Positions 27,988-40,438 of a stretch of DNA of 64,000 nucleotides are shown piece after piece. The notes under the pieces were generated by a model. The model made no database searches, was not told the DNA's origin, and saw only the letters and a program-made list of their open reading frames with translations. The stretch is taken from assembly GCA_947471365.1 (NCBI GenBank), contig CANIWQ010000001.1, positions 1 through 64,000 of the forward strand, written 5' to 3'. Each line of letters begins with the position of its first letter. Position 1 is the stretch's first letter. The translations under genes were made by a program, and so were the position numbers. Source of the stretch: Gemmatimonadota bacterium. Lineage in GTDB: Bacteria > Gemmatimonadota > Gemmatimonadetes > Gemmatimonadales > Gemmatimonadaceae.

Positions 27988-28575
27988 GTGATCGTCCTCG
28001 GCATTGACCCGGGTACGGCGGTCACGGGCTACGGCGTGGTGCTCGCAGGAGGCGGCGCGACGGGCGCGGTGTCGGGGGCGCGACTGATTGAGTGTGGAGT
28101 GATTCGCACGAGTGCCCAAGCGCCGCTGCATGAACGGCTCAAGGATATTCACGACGGCGTCACCGAACTCATTGCGCGGCACCAACCCGACGCGCTCGCG
28201 GTTGAAGATGTGTTCTACGCCCGCAACGTGCGCACCACCCTCGTGCTCGGGCATGCGCGCGGCGTAATTCTCCTGGCCGGTGCGACAGCCGGGCTGGCCA
28301 TTCACGAGTATCCGCCATCGGTCATCAAGAAGACGGTGGTCGGCACCGGCGCCGCGACGAAGGAGCAAGTTCAGTTCATGGTCGCCAAGTTACTGCGCCT
28401 CAAGCACGCTCCGCAGCCCGCCGACGCCGCGGACGGCGTGGCCTGCGCGCTCACCTGCGTGCTGGCGTCCGAAGGGCCATTGGCGCGCTTGCGCCGCGAT
28501 GCGGCGGCCCTCGCGCCGCTGCGGGCCGCACGACCCGCTACGCATCGCACCGGCGTCACGAGGAGTAAGTCATGA
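27988..28575 (+). CDS. ruvC: Holliday junction resolvase RuvC
   Basis: 195 aa from GTG 27988. The frame is open further upstream but overlaps yebC. Catalytic acids fit RuvC: D7 in GIDPGT, E73 in AVEDVFYARN, and D146/D149 in PADAADG. It dimerises and cuts Holliday junctions moved by RuvAB. It is 10 bp after yebC, and ruvA begins within its last codons (ATGA overlap). Confidence 0.95.
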   Translation: MIVLGIDPGTAVTGYGVVLAGGGATGAVSGARLIECGVIRTSAQAPLHERLKDIHDGVTELIARHQPDALAVEDVFYARNVRTTLVLGHARGVILLAGATAGLAIHEYPPSVIKKTVVGTGAATKEQVQFMVAKLLRLKHAPQPADAADGVACALTCVLASEGPLARLRRDAAALAPLRAARPATHRTGVTRSKS

Positions 28576-29180
28576 TCGCCCGCTTGCACGGCACGCTCGT
28601 CGCCAAAGACATGGACCGGATTCAAATCCTGACTTCGGGCGGCGTGGGCTACGAACTGCACATCCCGATTGGCGTGCTCGAGTCGTTGCCACGCGTCGGC
28701 GAGACTGTATCGCTCCACACCGCACTCATCGTAAAAGAGGACGGGTGGCAGCTCTACGGCTTTTCCACCCCCGAAGACCGCGCGCTGTTCTACACGTTGC
28801 GTAGCGCGAGCGGCGTCGGCCCTGCGCTCGCTCTGGGGCTCATCTCCGCGCTCGGCAGTGCGCGCGTGGTGCGCGCCATTCGCGACCGCGACTTTGCCAC
28901 GCTCAGCGGTGTGCCGCGCGTTGGCAAGAAAACCGCCGAGCGCCTCTGCGTGGAACTCGGTGACAAGATGAAGGAGTTCGCCGCCGACGTCTCGGGCAGC
29001 GCGCCGGGAGGCACGCCGGGAGCCGACTCCGGCGCGGCCGACGCCGTGCGTGCGCTCGTGGCCCTCGGCTACAACGCCGCCGACGCCGAGAAGGCGGTGC
29101 AGAAGGCACTCGACGGCGGCAAGCCCGGCGGGACAGCCGATGTGATTCGCGCCGCGCTGGCCGTACTGCAAAAGCGTTAG
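28572..29180 (+). CDS. ruvA: Holliday junction DNA helicase subunit RuvA
   Basis: 202 aa. The N-terminal OB-fold begins MIARLHGTLVAKDMDRIQI. The central helix-hairpin-helix part contains LSGVPRVGKKTAERLCVEL. A C-terminal domain III (ALVALGYNAADAEKAVQKAL) contacts RuvB. It recognises the four-way junction and loads RuvB. Start overlaps the ruvC stop by 4 bp. Confidence 0.95.
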   Translation: MIARLHGTLVAKDMDRIQILTSGGVGYELHIPIGVLESLPRVGETVSLHTALIVKEDGWQLYGFSTPEDRALFYTLRSASGVGPALALGLISALGSARVVRAIRDRDFATLSGVPRVGKKTAERLCVELGDKMKEFAADVSGSAPGGTPGADSGAADAVRALVALGYNAADAEKAVQKALDGGKPGGTADVIRAALAVLQKR

Positions 29181-29189
29181 GTTACGATT

Positions 29190-30212
29190 GTGAGCCGCGC
29201 CGAAATCACCACTCCAGAAGTCCTCGCCGACGAATCGGTCGTCGAGTTGTCGCTGCGTCCGCAGCGACTGGCCGAATTTATTGGCCAGTCGAAGGTGAAG
29301 GACGCGCTCGACATTGCCATTCAGGCCGCGATGGGGCGGCGTGAGTCGCTCGACCACACGCTCTTTCACGGCCCGCCAGGACTCGGCAAAACCACGCTCG
29401 CTGAGTTGATGGCGCGCGAGTTGGGCGTGAACATCCGCACGACGTCAGGACCCGCGCTCGAAAAGCCCGGCGATTTGGTGGGCACGCTCACCAACCTGCG
29501 CGCCGGCGACATTCTGTTTATTGACGAAATCCACCGCCTGCGTCCGATCATCGAGGAGTTTTTGTATCCGGCGATGGAGGACTACAAAATCGATATCCGC
29601 CTGAGCGACGGCCCCAATGCGCAGACGGTGACGATGGCGATTGAAAAGTTCACGCTGGTGGGAGCCACAACGCGGTATGGGCTGCTGACCTCCCCAATGC
29701 GCGCGCGGTTTGGGCTCACCATGCGACTGGACTTTTACCCCGCCAACGAGATTGAAACAATTGTGCGGCGCACCGGCGAAGTGCTGGGTGTGGAACTGCA
29801 CGACGACGGCGCGCACGAAATCGCGGTGCGCTCGCGCGGCACCCCACGCATCGCCAATCGCCTGCTCCGCCGCGTGCGCGACTTTGCGCAGGTGAAGGCC
29901 GACGGTATTATCACGCTCGCCGTGGCGCGCGACGCGCTTGCGCTGCTCGACGTCGACGAGTTTGGCCTCGACGACATGGACACGCGCATCCTCCGTACCA
30001 TCATCGAGAAGTTTGAGGGTGGGCCGGTGGGCGTCACGACAATTGCGGCGGCGATTGGCGAAGACCCCGACACGATCGAGGAAGTGTACGAGCCGTTTCT
30101 CGTGCAGAACGGCTTGCTGCAACGCACGGCGCGCGGCCGTATGGCCAGCCCGCAAGCGTACCGACACCTCGGCTACACGCCGCCCGAGCGGGAGCAGGCG
30201 ACGCTGTTCTAG
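29190..30212 (+). CDS. ruvB: Holliday junction DNA helicase RuvB
   Basis: 340 aa from GTG. AAA+ motor with Walker [13 protein letters not shown], Walker [11 protein letters not shown], and sensor [18 protein letters not shown] (Arg finger). The C-terminal winged helix ends near [14 protein letters not shown]. It drives branch migration together with RuvA. The full yebC-ruvC-ruvA-ruvB order is preserved. Confidence 0.97.
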   Translation: MSRAEITTPEVLADESVVELSLRPQRLAEFIGQSKVKDALDIAIQAAMGRRESLDHTLFHGPPGLGKTTLAELMARELGVNIRTTSGPALEKPGDLVGTLTNLRAGDILFIDEIHRLRPIIEEFLYPAMEDYKIDIRLSDGPNAQTVTMAIEKFTLVGATTRYGLLTSPMRARFGLTMRLDFYPANEIETIVRRTGEVLGVELHDDGAHEIAVRSRGTPRIANRLLRRVRDFAQVKADGIITLAVARDALALLDVDEFGLDDMDTRILRTIIEKFEGGPVGVTTIAAAIGEDPDTIEEVYEPFLVQNGLLQRTARGRMASPQAYRHLGYTPPEREQATLF

Positions 30213-30239
30213 GGCTCTGCAGGACGGATCCACTCTCAC

Positions 30240-31663
30240 GTGAACAGCCCCATGAACATTTCGATGGCTTTGCGCTGCCCTGCGCTCGTGCTGCTGTGTG
30301 CGCTCCCATATGCGGAGAGCGCGGCGCAGTCACGGCGAGTCCCACTCGGAACAGTTGTGATGGCCCCAGCCGGTCGCGTGGCCGATTCCATTCTCACCGC
30401 CGCAACGAAACAAGGCTTTGCCGGCGTGGTGCTCGTGCGCCGGAACGGTGAAGTGTTACTGCGCCGCGGCTACGGACTCGCGAATCGCGCGGCCAGCACG
30501 AAGTTCACGCCCGGCACCGTGGTGCAGATTGGCTCCAACACCAAGGACTTCACCAAAGTCGCCGTGTTGCAACTGCGCGACGCCGGCAAGCTGCGCCTTG
30601 TCGATACCATTGGCCGATTCCTCCCCAATGTGCCGGCCGACAAACGCGGCATCTCGGTGCAGCAGTTGCTCTACCATCGCGCGGGTTTTCCGATTGGCGT
30701 TGGGCCAGACTTTGAGCCAATCTCTCGCGGCGAACTGATTGCACGCGCGATGGCCACGCCGCTCAAGTTCGCGCCCGGAAGCGCTGAACAATATTCCAAC
30801 ACCGGCTACTCCCTGCTCGCGGCGATCATCGAGATTGTGGCGCAGCAGCCGTACGACGCCTATTTGCAAGAGCACGTCTTTACGCCGGTCGGCATGGCGA
30901 AGACCGGCTTGTTGCTCCCACATTTCTCGCCCGCCGATCTCGCGCACGGCCTCGAAGCCGGCACCGAATTTCCCACGATGCTCGAGCGTCCGCACGCCTC
31001 CGACGGCAGTCACTGGAATCTGCGCGGCAATGGCGGCCTGCTCTCGACGGTGGACGACATGGCGGCCTTCTACGACACGCTCTTCACCACCGAGCGCTTG
31101 CTCTCGCACGAGATGCGCGCCGAATTCTTTCCCGACGAGCCGGTGGTGCTCGCCGGGTCAGACATGGTGAACTTTTTTCTCTACAACCGCGAGCCGCAGT
31201 CGGGGCTCGTGATGGTGATGGCCTCGAACGTGGCCGAGCATCCCGCGCCGAAGGTGCACCGCGCATTGCTGGCGCAGTACAGCACGGTGCGCATGGCGGA
31301 CTCCGGGCCGCGCACGGCGCCGGACGCACCGGCCATCGCACTCCCCGACACTCCGGTGGGGAAGCTCGCCGCGCAGTGGTTGCACGAAATGATGGCAGGC
31401 GATGTTGTGTCGCTTGGCCAGTTTCTTTCGGAAAAGATGGCGCCGAACGCGCAGGACAATCGGTCGCTCGAGGACCGCGTAAAACTCGCCCTCTCACGCC
31501 GCGTACGACTCGGCACACTGGTGCCGGTGGCGTTTGTGGCCAAGTCCGCCACGGTACTCGAAGTCCGCTGTCGCACCGGCGAGGGCGACCCCGCCACGCT
31601 CACCTTCGAGATGGAAGCCGCCGCGCCCTTTCGGCTGCTCGGCGTCCGGATGATTGTAGGCGA

Positions 31664-31667
<4 letters not shown>
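30240..31667 (+). CDS. Serine hydrolase, class C beta-lactamase/DD-peptidase family
   Basis: 475 aa from a GTG (an ATG at 30252 is an alternative), with a signal peptide ending near SAAQS. Active-site motifs are SxxK as S99-N-T-K102 and YxN as Y185-S-N187. The C-terminal about 100 residues resemble a DUF-type extension, not a KTG-bearing beta-lactamase end. The family includes esterases, D-aminopeptidases and LACTB. The substrate is unknown; export suggests a periplasmic peptide or ester. The stop overlaps queA (GTGA). Confidence 0.8.
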
Positions 31668-33905
<2,238 letters not shown>

Positions 33906-33907
33906 CC

Positions 33908-34276
33908 ATGCACGCCTTTCTCCCGATCTTTGCTCAGGCCGCCGCCGCTCAGGCTGGCAACAGCGGCATGTACGTGATGCTCGTCCAGTTCGGGGCGATC
34001 TTCGCGATCTTCTATTTCTTGATGATCCGTCCGCAGCAGAAGCAGCGCAAACAGCACGAAGCCGCGCTGCTCGGCCTGCACAAGGGTGATGAGATTGTCA
34101 CCGCCGGCGGACTCGTGGGCGAAGTGGTGCACATCAAGGAAGGGATGAAGGACGGTAACTCCGCCAAAACGCTGGATGACCGCATCACCATCCGGACCGG
34201 TGAGTCGAAGGTCATTGTCGAGCGCGGCCGCATTGCCAAAGTGCTCGGCTCCAACCCGAGCGAAGCGAAAGACTGA
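33908..34276 (+). CDS. yajC: Preprotein translocase auxiliary subunit YajC
   Basis: 122 aa from ATG 33908. An N-terminal membrane helix (YVMLVQFGAIFAIFYFLMIRPQQKQ) precedes the conserved KGDEIVTAGGLVGEV cytoplasmic domain. YajC joins the SecDF holotranslocon in the inner membrane. It follows tgt, as in many genomes, but secD/secF are not next to it; def overlaps its stop (TGATG). Confidence 0.95.
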   Translation: MHAFLPIFAQAAAAQAGNSGMYVMLVQFGAIFAIFYFLMIRPQQKQRKQHEAALLGLHKGDEIVTAGGLVGEVVHIKEGMKDGNSAKTLDDRITIRTGESKVIVERGRIAKVLGSNPSEAKD

Positions 34277-34839
34277 TGCCGTTGCTTGGCATTCGTGTCC
34301 TCGGCGACCCCGTCCTCCGTGAGGAGACGGTGCTGGTCGATGCCATCACGCCCGCGTTGCAGGCGTTGATCGACGATATGTTCGAGACGATGCACGCCGC
34401 GCGCGGCGTGGGACTCGCCGCGCCGCAGGTGGGGCGCGCGGAACGCGTGGCGGTGATTGAGGTGGATGGCCAGCCGCACGTGCTGATCAACCCCGAGATC
34501 ATCGAACGCGAAGGCACCCTCAAGTGGGAAGAAGGGTGCCTGTCGATTCCCGAGATTTATGGCGACGTCACGCGTAGCAAGCGCGTGGTGGTGCGTGCGA
34601 TGAATCGCGATGGCCACACGTTCGAGATTGAAGGGACGGAACTCCTCGGCGTGTGCATGCAGCATGAGATCGATCATTTGCACGGCAAACTGTTCATTGA
34701 TCACCTGAGCTTTCTCAAGCGGCAAAAGGTGATGGCGCTGTGGGACGCCGAGAAGGATCAGTATCCGAACTTCGTGCGCGACATTTCGAAAGAAGTGCAC
34801 GATGACGACGATCCCGCGCACGACGACGAGCGGCTCTAG
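34276..34839 (+). CDS. def: Peptide deformylase
   Basis: 187 aa. The three PDF motifs are present: GVGLAAPQVG, EGCLSIP and HEIDHLHG (metal-binding Cys and two His). It removes N-formyl groups from nascent proteins, and its partner fmt follows one base after the stop. Overlaps yajC by one base. Confidence 0.97.
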   Translation: MPLLGIRVLGDPVLREETVLVDAITPALQALIDDMFETMHAARGVGLAAPQVGRAERVAVIEVDGQPHVLINPEIIEREGTLKWEEGCLSIPEIYGDVTRSKRVVVRAMNRDGHTFEIEGTELLGVCMQHEIDHLHGKLFIDHLSFLKRQKVMALWDAEKDQYPNFVRDISKEVHDDDDPAHDDERL

Positions 34840-34840
34840 C

Positions 34841-35770
34841 GTGCGCATCGCCTTCTTCGGTACGCCCGAATTCGCTACGGCCGCGCTCCGCGCGCTGATC
34901 GGCGAGGGGCACGACGTGGTGGTGGTGGTCACGCAGCCCGATCGTCCACGCGGACGCTCGCGCTCGCAACTCGAGCCGTCGCCCGTCAAGCAGATTGCGC
35001 TCGAAGAAGGGATCCCGGTGCTGCAGCCTGAGCGTCCGCGCGGAACTGAGTTTGTAGAAGCCCTGCGCGCCGCCGAGCCCGACGTGAGCGTCGTAGTGGC
35101 CTATGGTCATATTCTGCCGCGCGAGGTGATTGATCTGCCGCCGTTTGGCACCTTCAACATTCACGCGTCGTTGCTCCCGCACTATCGCGGAGCCGCGCCC
35201 ATTCAAGCGGCGGTGCGCGACGGCTGCGCAGAGAGCGGCGTGTCGGTGCAGCGGATGGTGGAGCGGCTCGATGCTGGGCCGGTGGTGCTCGCGCTTACCA
35301 CACCGATCGCGCCCGAAGAAACGGCGGGCGAACTACAACTGCGCCTCTCCGAGTTGGGCGCGGCGGCGATTGTCGAAGCGCTGGTGTTGATCAGCGTGGG
35401 GCAGTCCACCGAAACACCGCAGGACGAAGCGGCCGTCACGTACTCGCCGAAGATTGAACGCGAGCACGCGCGCATTCACTGGGACTTGCCCGCCAATGCC
35501 GTGCAGGCGGCGATCCGCGCGTACGACCCCAAGCCTGGCGCATGGACGACGCTGGGAGCGCTCGAAGTGCGCTGCTATGGGGCGAAGGTGCTTGAAGCGC
35601 TCTCGGGGGCTCCTGGGACGGTGCTGGAGGCCGACGGCGAGGGGATCGTGGTCGCGTGTGGAGCGGGCGCGGTGCGGATTAGCGATGTGCACCCCGCGGG
35701 GCGGAAGCGACTCGCCGCGGCGGAGTGGGCGCGCGGGCGTGCTGTGTCGGTGGGGGAGCGGTTGGTGTAA
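34841..35770 (+). CDS. fmt: Methionyl-tRNA formyltransferase
   Basis: 309 aa from GTG 34841. Signatures are IAFFGTPEFATAALRAL, HASLLPHYRGAAPIQ (catalytic region), and the C-terminal OB-like domain (PGAWTTLGALEVRCYGAKV). It formylates initiator Met-tRNA. The def-fmt pair is the standard arrangement. A long perfect hairpin ends the operon at 35789. Confidence 0.95.
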   Translation: MRIAFFGTPEFATAALRALIGEGHDVVVVVTQPDRPRGRSRSQLEPSPVKQIALEEGIPVLQPERPRGTEFVEALRAAEPDVSVVVAYGHILPREVIDLPPFGTFNIHASLLPHYRGAAPIQAAVRDGCAESGVSVQRMVERLDAGPVVLALTTPIAPEETAGELQLRLSELGAAAIVEALVLISVGQSTETPQDEAAVTYSPKIEREHARIHWDLPANAVQAAIRAYDPKPGAWTTLGALEVRCYGAKVLEALSGAPGTVLEADGEGIVVACGAGAVRISDVHPAGRKRLAAAEWARGRAVSVGERLV

Positions 35771-35788
35771 CTCACCGCCGCCTGAATC

Positions 35789-35835
35789 AAACAAAAGCGC
35801 GCCGCCCAGACAAACTGGGCGGCGCGCTTTTGTTT
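35789..35835. terminator. Bidirectional intrinsic terminator
   Basis: Perfect 21-bp stem (left arm ends CGCGCCGCCCAG, 5-nt loop ACAAA) running into an AAAACAAA/TTTGTTT edge. It separates fmt from the convergent lipoprotein gene and should act in both directions. Confidence 0.92.
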
Positions 35836-35848
35836 CGTGACATAGCGG

Positions 35849-37591
35849 TCAGGGAGTGTGATTACTCACGCCGTAGTTTGCCGACAGCGTAAACGCCAGA
35901 GCGCCGAACGAATACGGCCCCGCGCTACTGATGTTCCATGTGACGGTCACGGATTGGAGATTGGTGCCGTTGCCAGCAAATTTCCACGCCAGTGCTGCCG
36001 TGCCGCTCGAAGAAGTGACGGCCGTCGTCGGCGACGAGGTTCCACCAGTGCTCACCGCGAAGGTAAGTGTCACCCCAGACACTGGGAATCCGTTGTTGTC
36101 AGTGAGCGTAAAGACCACGGTATTGGTCGAGTCAGTGATCAGCTTGCTTGGAGGAGTGGTGATAGCGAGCCTCATACCGATTCCCGGAGACACGACGGCG
36201 CGGAACTCCACGTCACCAATCCCCGCGGCCGTCGCAATCATTCGCTTGGCGACCGAACTCGGCGGAATCGCATTGCCGGAGTTCGAGCGGAGCAACCACC
36301 TATTTTTTGCGTACCCGAGATTGTCCGTGGTCACCACAGAGTTCACGGACTTGCCGTCGGTGGCATCGCCCGCCTGCGGCGCCCACGTGACGGTCGTCCC
36401 TTGAATACCAGTATTCGTCGACGGATCATACACCTGCACGACCAACGTATCTGACAGTGTCGTGCCCGTGGTGTCCAGCTGAGTGCCAGCCGGCTGTCCC
36501 GTCGTCGTGCCACGGATAAAGCGAATCCGCGGCTGCGGACGCGCACTCGCCGTGAAGGCGATGGAGCCAAGCGACGGGGCATCCTCGAGCGAAGCGAAGA
36601 CCGTATCCGTCAGCACGGATGACGTCAGATTTCCGCCGAGGGTCCAGAGCACCGACGCATTACCGGTGGCATCGGTGGTCGCCGGAGAGGGCGCAACATA
36701 TCCGTCAGCGTTTCCAGCACCCTGCGTCCACTTGACCTGGGCGCCGGCCACCGGACTGCCAGCCGCGTCGGTGACGTTCACAATCAGCGGCTGGACGAGC
36801 ACGTTGCTTGAGCGACCGATTTGACCATTGCCGCTCACGATTCTGATTCTCGAGGGAAAGCCAGCAGGAATCGCGCTGATCGTCACGGGGGTAAGTCCAG
36901 ACACCGTGGCGGTGAGCGTTTGCACACCAAAGTTCGATCCAAGCGTCCATGACGTCGTGGCGACTCCGGTCCCGTCAGTCACCGCGCTTTCGGGCAACAC
37001 CGATCCGCCGCCGTTCTGCGCAGCGATGGCAAACCCGACACTGACGCCAACGACACCATTGCCCAAGGCGTCACTGACCCGCACGCTAATCGGCGTCGGG
37101 AGTTTCGCGCCCGGAATGGCCGACTGACGATCGCCGCCGATCACCGCTAGGTTTTTGGGGCCTCCGGCGACGGCACTCGCAGAAATAACAACGCTATCGA
37201 GAATCGCCTTTGTGGTCAGAATGGCGGTGAGCTGATTGGCACCAGGGGAGGCCCCGAGCGTCCACAGCGTCACCGCATTGCCAATACTGTCGGACTGAGC
37301 CGTGGGAGCTGACACGCGTCCTCCGCCCAGGCGCACGGCGAAAGTGACGGTTGCACCCCTGACGCCGATGCCATTCGCATCCAACACCCGAACCGTTACA
37401 GGCGTCGGCAAGGCAGACGACACCGCGCCCGTCTGGCTATTTCCGTTGAGCAGCAGCAACCGCACCGCAAGATCCGCGTTCTTCACCTGCGATGGGCCGG
37501 TCGTCGAGTGCTCGATACAACCCAAAGCGGCAAAGACGCCGATGGCGGCGATTATCCGGAATCCCTTCGCGGCGAGATGGCTACGATGCAT
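35849..37591 (-). CDS. Lipoprotein with multiple Ig-like (BIG1-type) repeats
   Basis: 580 aa from ATG 37591 (a GTG one codon earlier is possible). The signal peptide ends in a lipobox, FAALGC, so Cys near residue 26 should be lipidated. The rest has about five repeats of the pattern VTDAAGxPVAGAxVxW / TDATGNASVxWTLG, typical of Big_1/invasin-like Ig domains used for adhesion or surface display. No catalytic motif. The substrate or partner is unknown; it is probably outer-membrane anchored. The gene is monocistronic, convergent with fmt. Confidence 0.82.
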   Translation of the reverse strand: MHRSHLAAKGFRIIAAIGVFAALGCIEHSTTGPSQVKNADLAVRLLLLNGNSQTGAVSSALPTPVTVRVLDANGIGVRGATVTFAVRLGGGRVSAPTAQSDSIGNAVTLWTLGASPGANQLTAILTTKAILDSVVISASAVAGGPKNLAVIGGDRQSAIPGAKLPTPISVRVSDALGNGVVGVSVGFAIAAQNGGGSVLPESAVTDGTGVATTSWTLGSNFGVQTLTATVSGLTPVTISAIPAGFPSRIRIVSGNGQIGRSSNVLVQPLIVNVTDAAGSPVAGAQVKWTQGAGNADGYVAPSPATTDATGNASVLWTLGGNLTSSVLTDTVFASLEDAPSLGSIAFTASARPQPRIRFIRGTTTGQPAGTQLDTTGTTLSDTLVVQVYDPSTNTGIQGTTVTWAPQAGDATDGKSVNSVVTTDNLGYAKNRWLLRSNSGNAIPPSSVAKRMIATAAGIGDVEFRAVVSPGIGMRLAITTPPSKLITDSTNTVVFTLTDNNGFPVSGVTLTFAVSTGGTSSPTTAVTSSSGTAALAWKFAGNGTNLQSVTVTWNISSAGPYSFGALAFTLSANYGVSNHTP

Positions 37592-37812
37592 CACGAACTC
37601 CTGAATTCAACGATTACCCCGCCCTGCACCATCTAGTCGCAGGTATCGTCATCGACGGGCCGCGGGGGGCAGCACTTAAGGATTCTCCATCGTTTGACGT
37701 GCGAACGCCAGTTCGGGTCACACTTGGAGGCCCCCGGATAGCGTTGGCGGGTTCCGGATCGGTCTCCCCGGGTCGCCGAAGGACCCTCGGCGTCGCTATC
37801 TTCAGTCCAGCT

Positions 37813-37824
37813 ACTACTTATAGA
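37813..37824 (+). promoter_or_regulatory. Candidate promoter element ACTACTTATAGA upstream of rsmB
   Basis: The same 12-mer as at 26179-26190 ends 3 nt short of the rsmB ATG. The spacing TATAGA-N2-ATG would imply a leaderless or nearly leaderless transcript if this is the -10 box. Confidence 0.35.
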
Positions 37825-37826
37825 TA

Positions 37827-39158
37827 ATGCCCTCCCCGACCACCCGTTTTCAGGTCACCGACGCCCGTGTCGTCGCCGCCGGCATTCTTGCCGACCTGCG
37901 GCAGCACATGGTGCTGGACGCATCCTTCGACCAGCGCGTCAGCTCCCTCGACCCGCGCGACCGGCGGTGGACCCAGGAACTCGTCTACGGCACCCTCCGG
38001 CGACGCGGCTGGCTCGACCTGCTGCTGAATAACCGGATCAAGGGCGGCATGGCGCGTTTGGACGCGGACCTCACCGACCTCCTGCGACTCGGTGCCTACC
38101 AGCTCCTCTATATGGGAAGCGTCCCCGCCTACGCGGCGATCGCTCAAACCGTAGAACAGGCCAAGGAGCGGCATGGCATTGGCGCCAGCAAACTCGTGAA
38201 TGCGGTGCTTCGGCGCCTCGACCGCGAGCGCGACGAACCGGCCCCGGCGCTCCCCGTCGATCCGCTCGACGCACTCGCGCTCACCCATTCGCATCCGCGC
38301 TGGCTCATCGCGCGCTGGGCCGCTCGCTGGGGCGCCGAGTCTACGCAGGCGCTCCTCGACGCGAACAACGCCGAGCCGCCAACAATCGTGCGCCCCATGC
38401 ACGTCGTGCGCGAACAGCTCGAGGCGATACTCGAAGCCGCTGGCGTCACCACCACCGACTCGCCGCTGCTGACCGATTCGCTCGTCCTGCCCGGAGGCAC
38501 CGCGCTCCGCGAACTGGGCGCATTTCAGCAGGGACAGCTCTTTGTGCAGGACCCGGCCGCCACGCTCGTCACCGAGTACGCGGCCATCCCTGCTGGCGCC
38601 ACAGTGGCCGACCTCTGCTCCGCGCCAGGCGGAAAGTCGGTGGAACTCTCGCGACGGGCGAGCGCCGTGTTCAGCGCCGACCTTTCCGTGAGTCGCCTGC
38701 AGCGCCTGCGCGAAACTATTGTGCGGCTCGAACTGACCAACGTCTTCCCTGTCGCGTGCGACGCGCGTCATCCCGCCTTTGCGCCGGTGGACGCCGTGCT
38801 CGTCGACGCCCCCTGCACCGGCACCGGCACCTTCCGCCGGCATCCAGACGCCCGCTGGCGCCTCAAAGTGAGCGACCTCGCCGTGATGGCCGCAGCGCAA
38901 CGCTCCATTCTGCGCGCGGCAGCATCGCTCGTAAAACCGGGCGGCCTGCTGGTGTATAGCACTTGCTCGCTCGAACTCGAGGAGAACGACGCCCAAGTTG
39001 AACTGTTCCTCGGCGAGCATCCGGAGTTTACCCTCGAACCACCGCCCGCGAATGCCGTACCGGCCACCGTGCTCGATGCCGGACGCCTGCGCGTGCTGCC
39101 ACAACTTCACGGAACGGACGGCGCCTTTGCCGCCCGCCTTCGTCGCGCCACGAACTAA
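37827..39158 (+). CDS. rsmB: 16S rRNA (cytosine-967-C5) methyltransferase (RsmB/Sun)
   Basis: 443 aa. The N-terminal about 140 residues are NusB-like RNA-binding helices; the rest is a SAM-dependent methyltransferase with VADLCSAPGGKSVEL, VDAPCTGTGTFRRHPDARW and YSTCSLE, containing the two catalytic cysteines of the family. It methylates C967 of 16S rRNA. It begins a new cluster with rpe, a thioredoxin, tsaD and lgt. Confidence 0.93.
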   Translation: MPSPTTRFQVTDARVVAAGILADLRQHMVLDASFDQRVSSLDPRDRRWTQELVYGTLRRRGWLDLLLNNRIKGGMARLDADLTDLLRLGAYQLLYMGSVPAYAAIAQTVEQAKERHGIGASKLVNAVLRRLDRERDEPAPALPVDPLDALALTHSHPRWLIARWAARWGAESTQALLDANNAEPPTIVRPMHVVREQLEAILEAAGVTTTDSPLLTDSLVLPGGTALRELGAFQQGQLFVQDPAATLVTEYAAIPAGATVADLCSAPGGKSVELSRRASAVFSADLSVSRLQRLRETIVRLELTNVFPVACDARHPAFAPVDAVLVDAPCTGTGTFRRHPDARWRLKVSDLAVMAAAQRSILRAAASLVKPGGLLVYSTCSLELEENDAQVELFLGEHPEFTLEPPPANAVPATVLDAGRLRVLPQLHGTDGAFAARLRRATN

Positions 39159-39185
39159 CGCTTTTCACCTCTCGCACTCCGCCCG

Positions 39186-39863
39186 ATGAGCTCCGCTGCC
39201 AAAGTTCGCATCGCACCGTCGCTACTTTCCGCCGATTTCGGCCGCCTCAAGGACGACCTCGCTATGCTCGAGGCCGGCGGCGCCGACTGGCTCCACGTCG
39301 ACGTCATGGACGGCGTCTTCGTACCGAATCTCACCTTCGGCGCGAAGGTGATTGAAACGTGCCGCGCGCTCACCACGCTGCCGCTCGATGTCCATCTGAT
39401 GGTGGTCGAACCAGAGAAGTACTTCGACAGCTTCGCCAAAGCCGGCGCGGCGATGCTCACCATTCACGTAGAAACCGCACCGCACCTCCACCGCCAGTTG
39501 ATGCGCATCAAAGAGCTGGGATGCGGCGCCGGCGCGGTGATCAATCCGGCCACGCCTGTGGAATCACTGCGCGATGTCGCCGCTGATCTCGATCTTCTGC
39601 TTGTCATGAGCGTGAACCCGGGCTTTGGCGGTCAGAAATTCATTCCAGGTAGCGTCGAAAAAATCCAACGCGCACGTGCGCTGCTCAACGCCGCGGGGAG
39701 CCGCGCGCTGCTCGAAGTAGACGGCGGCATCACACGCGACACCATCACCGCCTGCTGGCGCGCCGGTGCCGATACGTTCGTCGCGGGCAACGCGGTGTTC
39801 TCCGCAAAAGATCCGGCCGCAGAAATCGCGGCCCTCCGCGCGCGCTGCGCGGAGACCGTATGA
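39186..39863 (+). CDS. rpe: Ribulose-phosphate 3-epimerase
   Basis: 225-aa TIM barrel. Signatures include IAPSLLSADFGRL, the metal-binding LHVDVMDGVFVPN, LDVHLMVVEP, and VNPGFGGQKFIP. It interconverts ribulose-5-phosphate and xylulose-5-phosphate in the pentose-phosphate pathway. The next gene overlaps its stop (ATGA). Confidence 0.96.
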   Translation: MSSAAKVRIAPSLLSADFGRLKDDLAMLEAGGADWLHVDVMDGVFVPNLTFGAKVIETCRALTTLPLDVHLMVVEPEKYFDSFAKAGAAMLTIHVETAPHLHRQLMRIKELGCGAGAVINPATPVESLRDVAADLDLLLVMSVNPGFGGQKFIPGSVEKIQRARALLNAAGSRALLEVDGGITRDTITACWRAGADTFVAGNAVFSAKDPAAEIAALRARCAETV

Positions 39864-40414
39864 ACAACAAAGGCCAATGGCTGATAGTGGCTGGCATTGT
39901 GGCCATCCTCGGCCTCGGGCTCGCCGCCGCGACCTATCTCTTCGGCGACGAAGTGCGCCCCGTGGAAGCAGGCGCCAAAGCACCGGACTTCAAAGCCGTC
40001 ACCGTCTTGAGCGGCCCAGCGCAACCACGAGGAATCGCCAACTACAAGGGCGAAGTCGTGCTACTCAACGTGTGGGCCACGTGGTGCGAACCGTGCCGTC
40101 GTGAAATGCCGAGCATGCAAGTGCTCAACGACGCACTTGGACCGAAGGGATTGAAGATTGTGGCCGTGAGCATCGACAACCCCGGCATGGAACAACCGAT
40201 TCGCGACTTCGCCAAGCAGCTCGGACTCACCTTCGATTTGCTCTACGATCAGACTGGCGATATTCAGACCGTGTATCAAACGACTGGTGTGCCCGAGACC
40301 TTCGTGATTGGGCGCGACGGCGTGATTCGCAAACGGCAACTCGCCGCCACCGACTGGGCCGCCGAACCGCAGCAGGCGCTCATTCGGCAACTGCTCAGCG
40401 AACCGCGCCCGTAG
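39860..40414 (+). CDS. Membrane-anchored thioredoxin-like protein (TlpA/ResA type)
   Basis: 184 aa. An N-terminal uncleaved membrane helix (about 7-27) leads to a periplasmic thioredoxin domain with the active site WCEPC (C76/C79) and the cis-Pro GVPETF. Such proteins reduce periplasmic disulfides, for example in cytochrome c maturation. No ccm genes are nearby, so the target is not clear. It overlaps rpe by 4 bp. Confidence 0.88.
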   Translation: MNNKGQWLIVAGIVAILGLGLAAATYLFGDEVRPVEAGAKAPDFKAVTVLSGPAQPRGIANYKGEVVLLNVWATWCEPCRREMPSMQVLNDALGPKGLKIVAVSIDNPGMEQPIRDFAKQLGLTFDLLYDQTGDIQTVYQTTGVPETFVIGRDGVIRKRQLAATDWAAEPQQALIRQLLSEPRP

Positions 40415-40438
40415 CGGCAACCGCCGCTTCCATACCGC

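Noticed and set aside
31376-31663. Upstream extension of queA
   Set aside because: Inside the serine hydrolase gene in another frame; the GTG overlapping that gene's stop gives the family-standard N-terminus.
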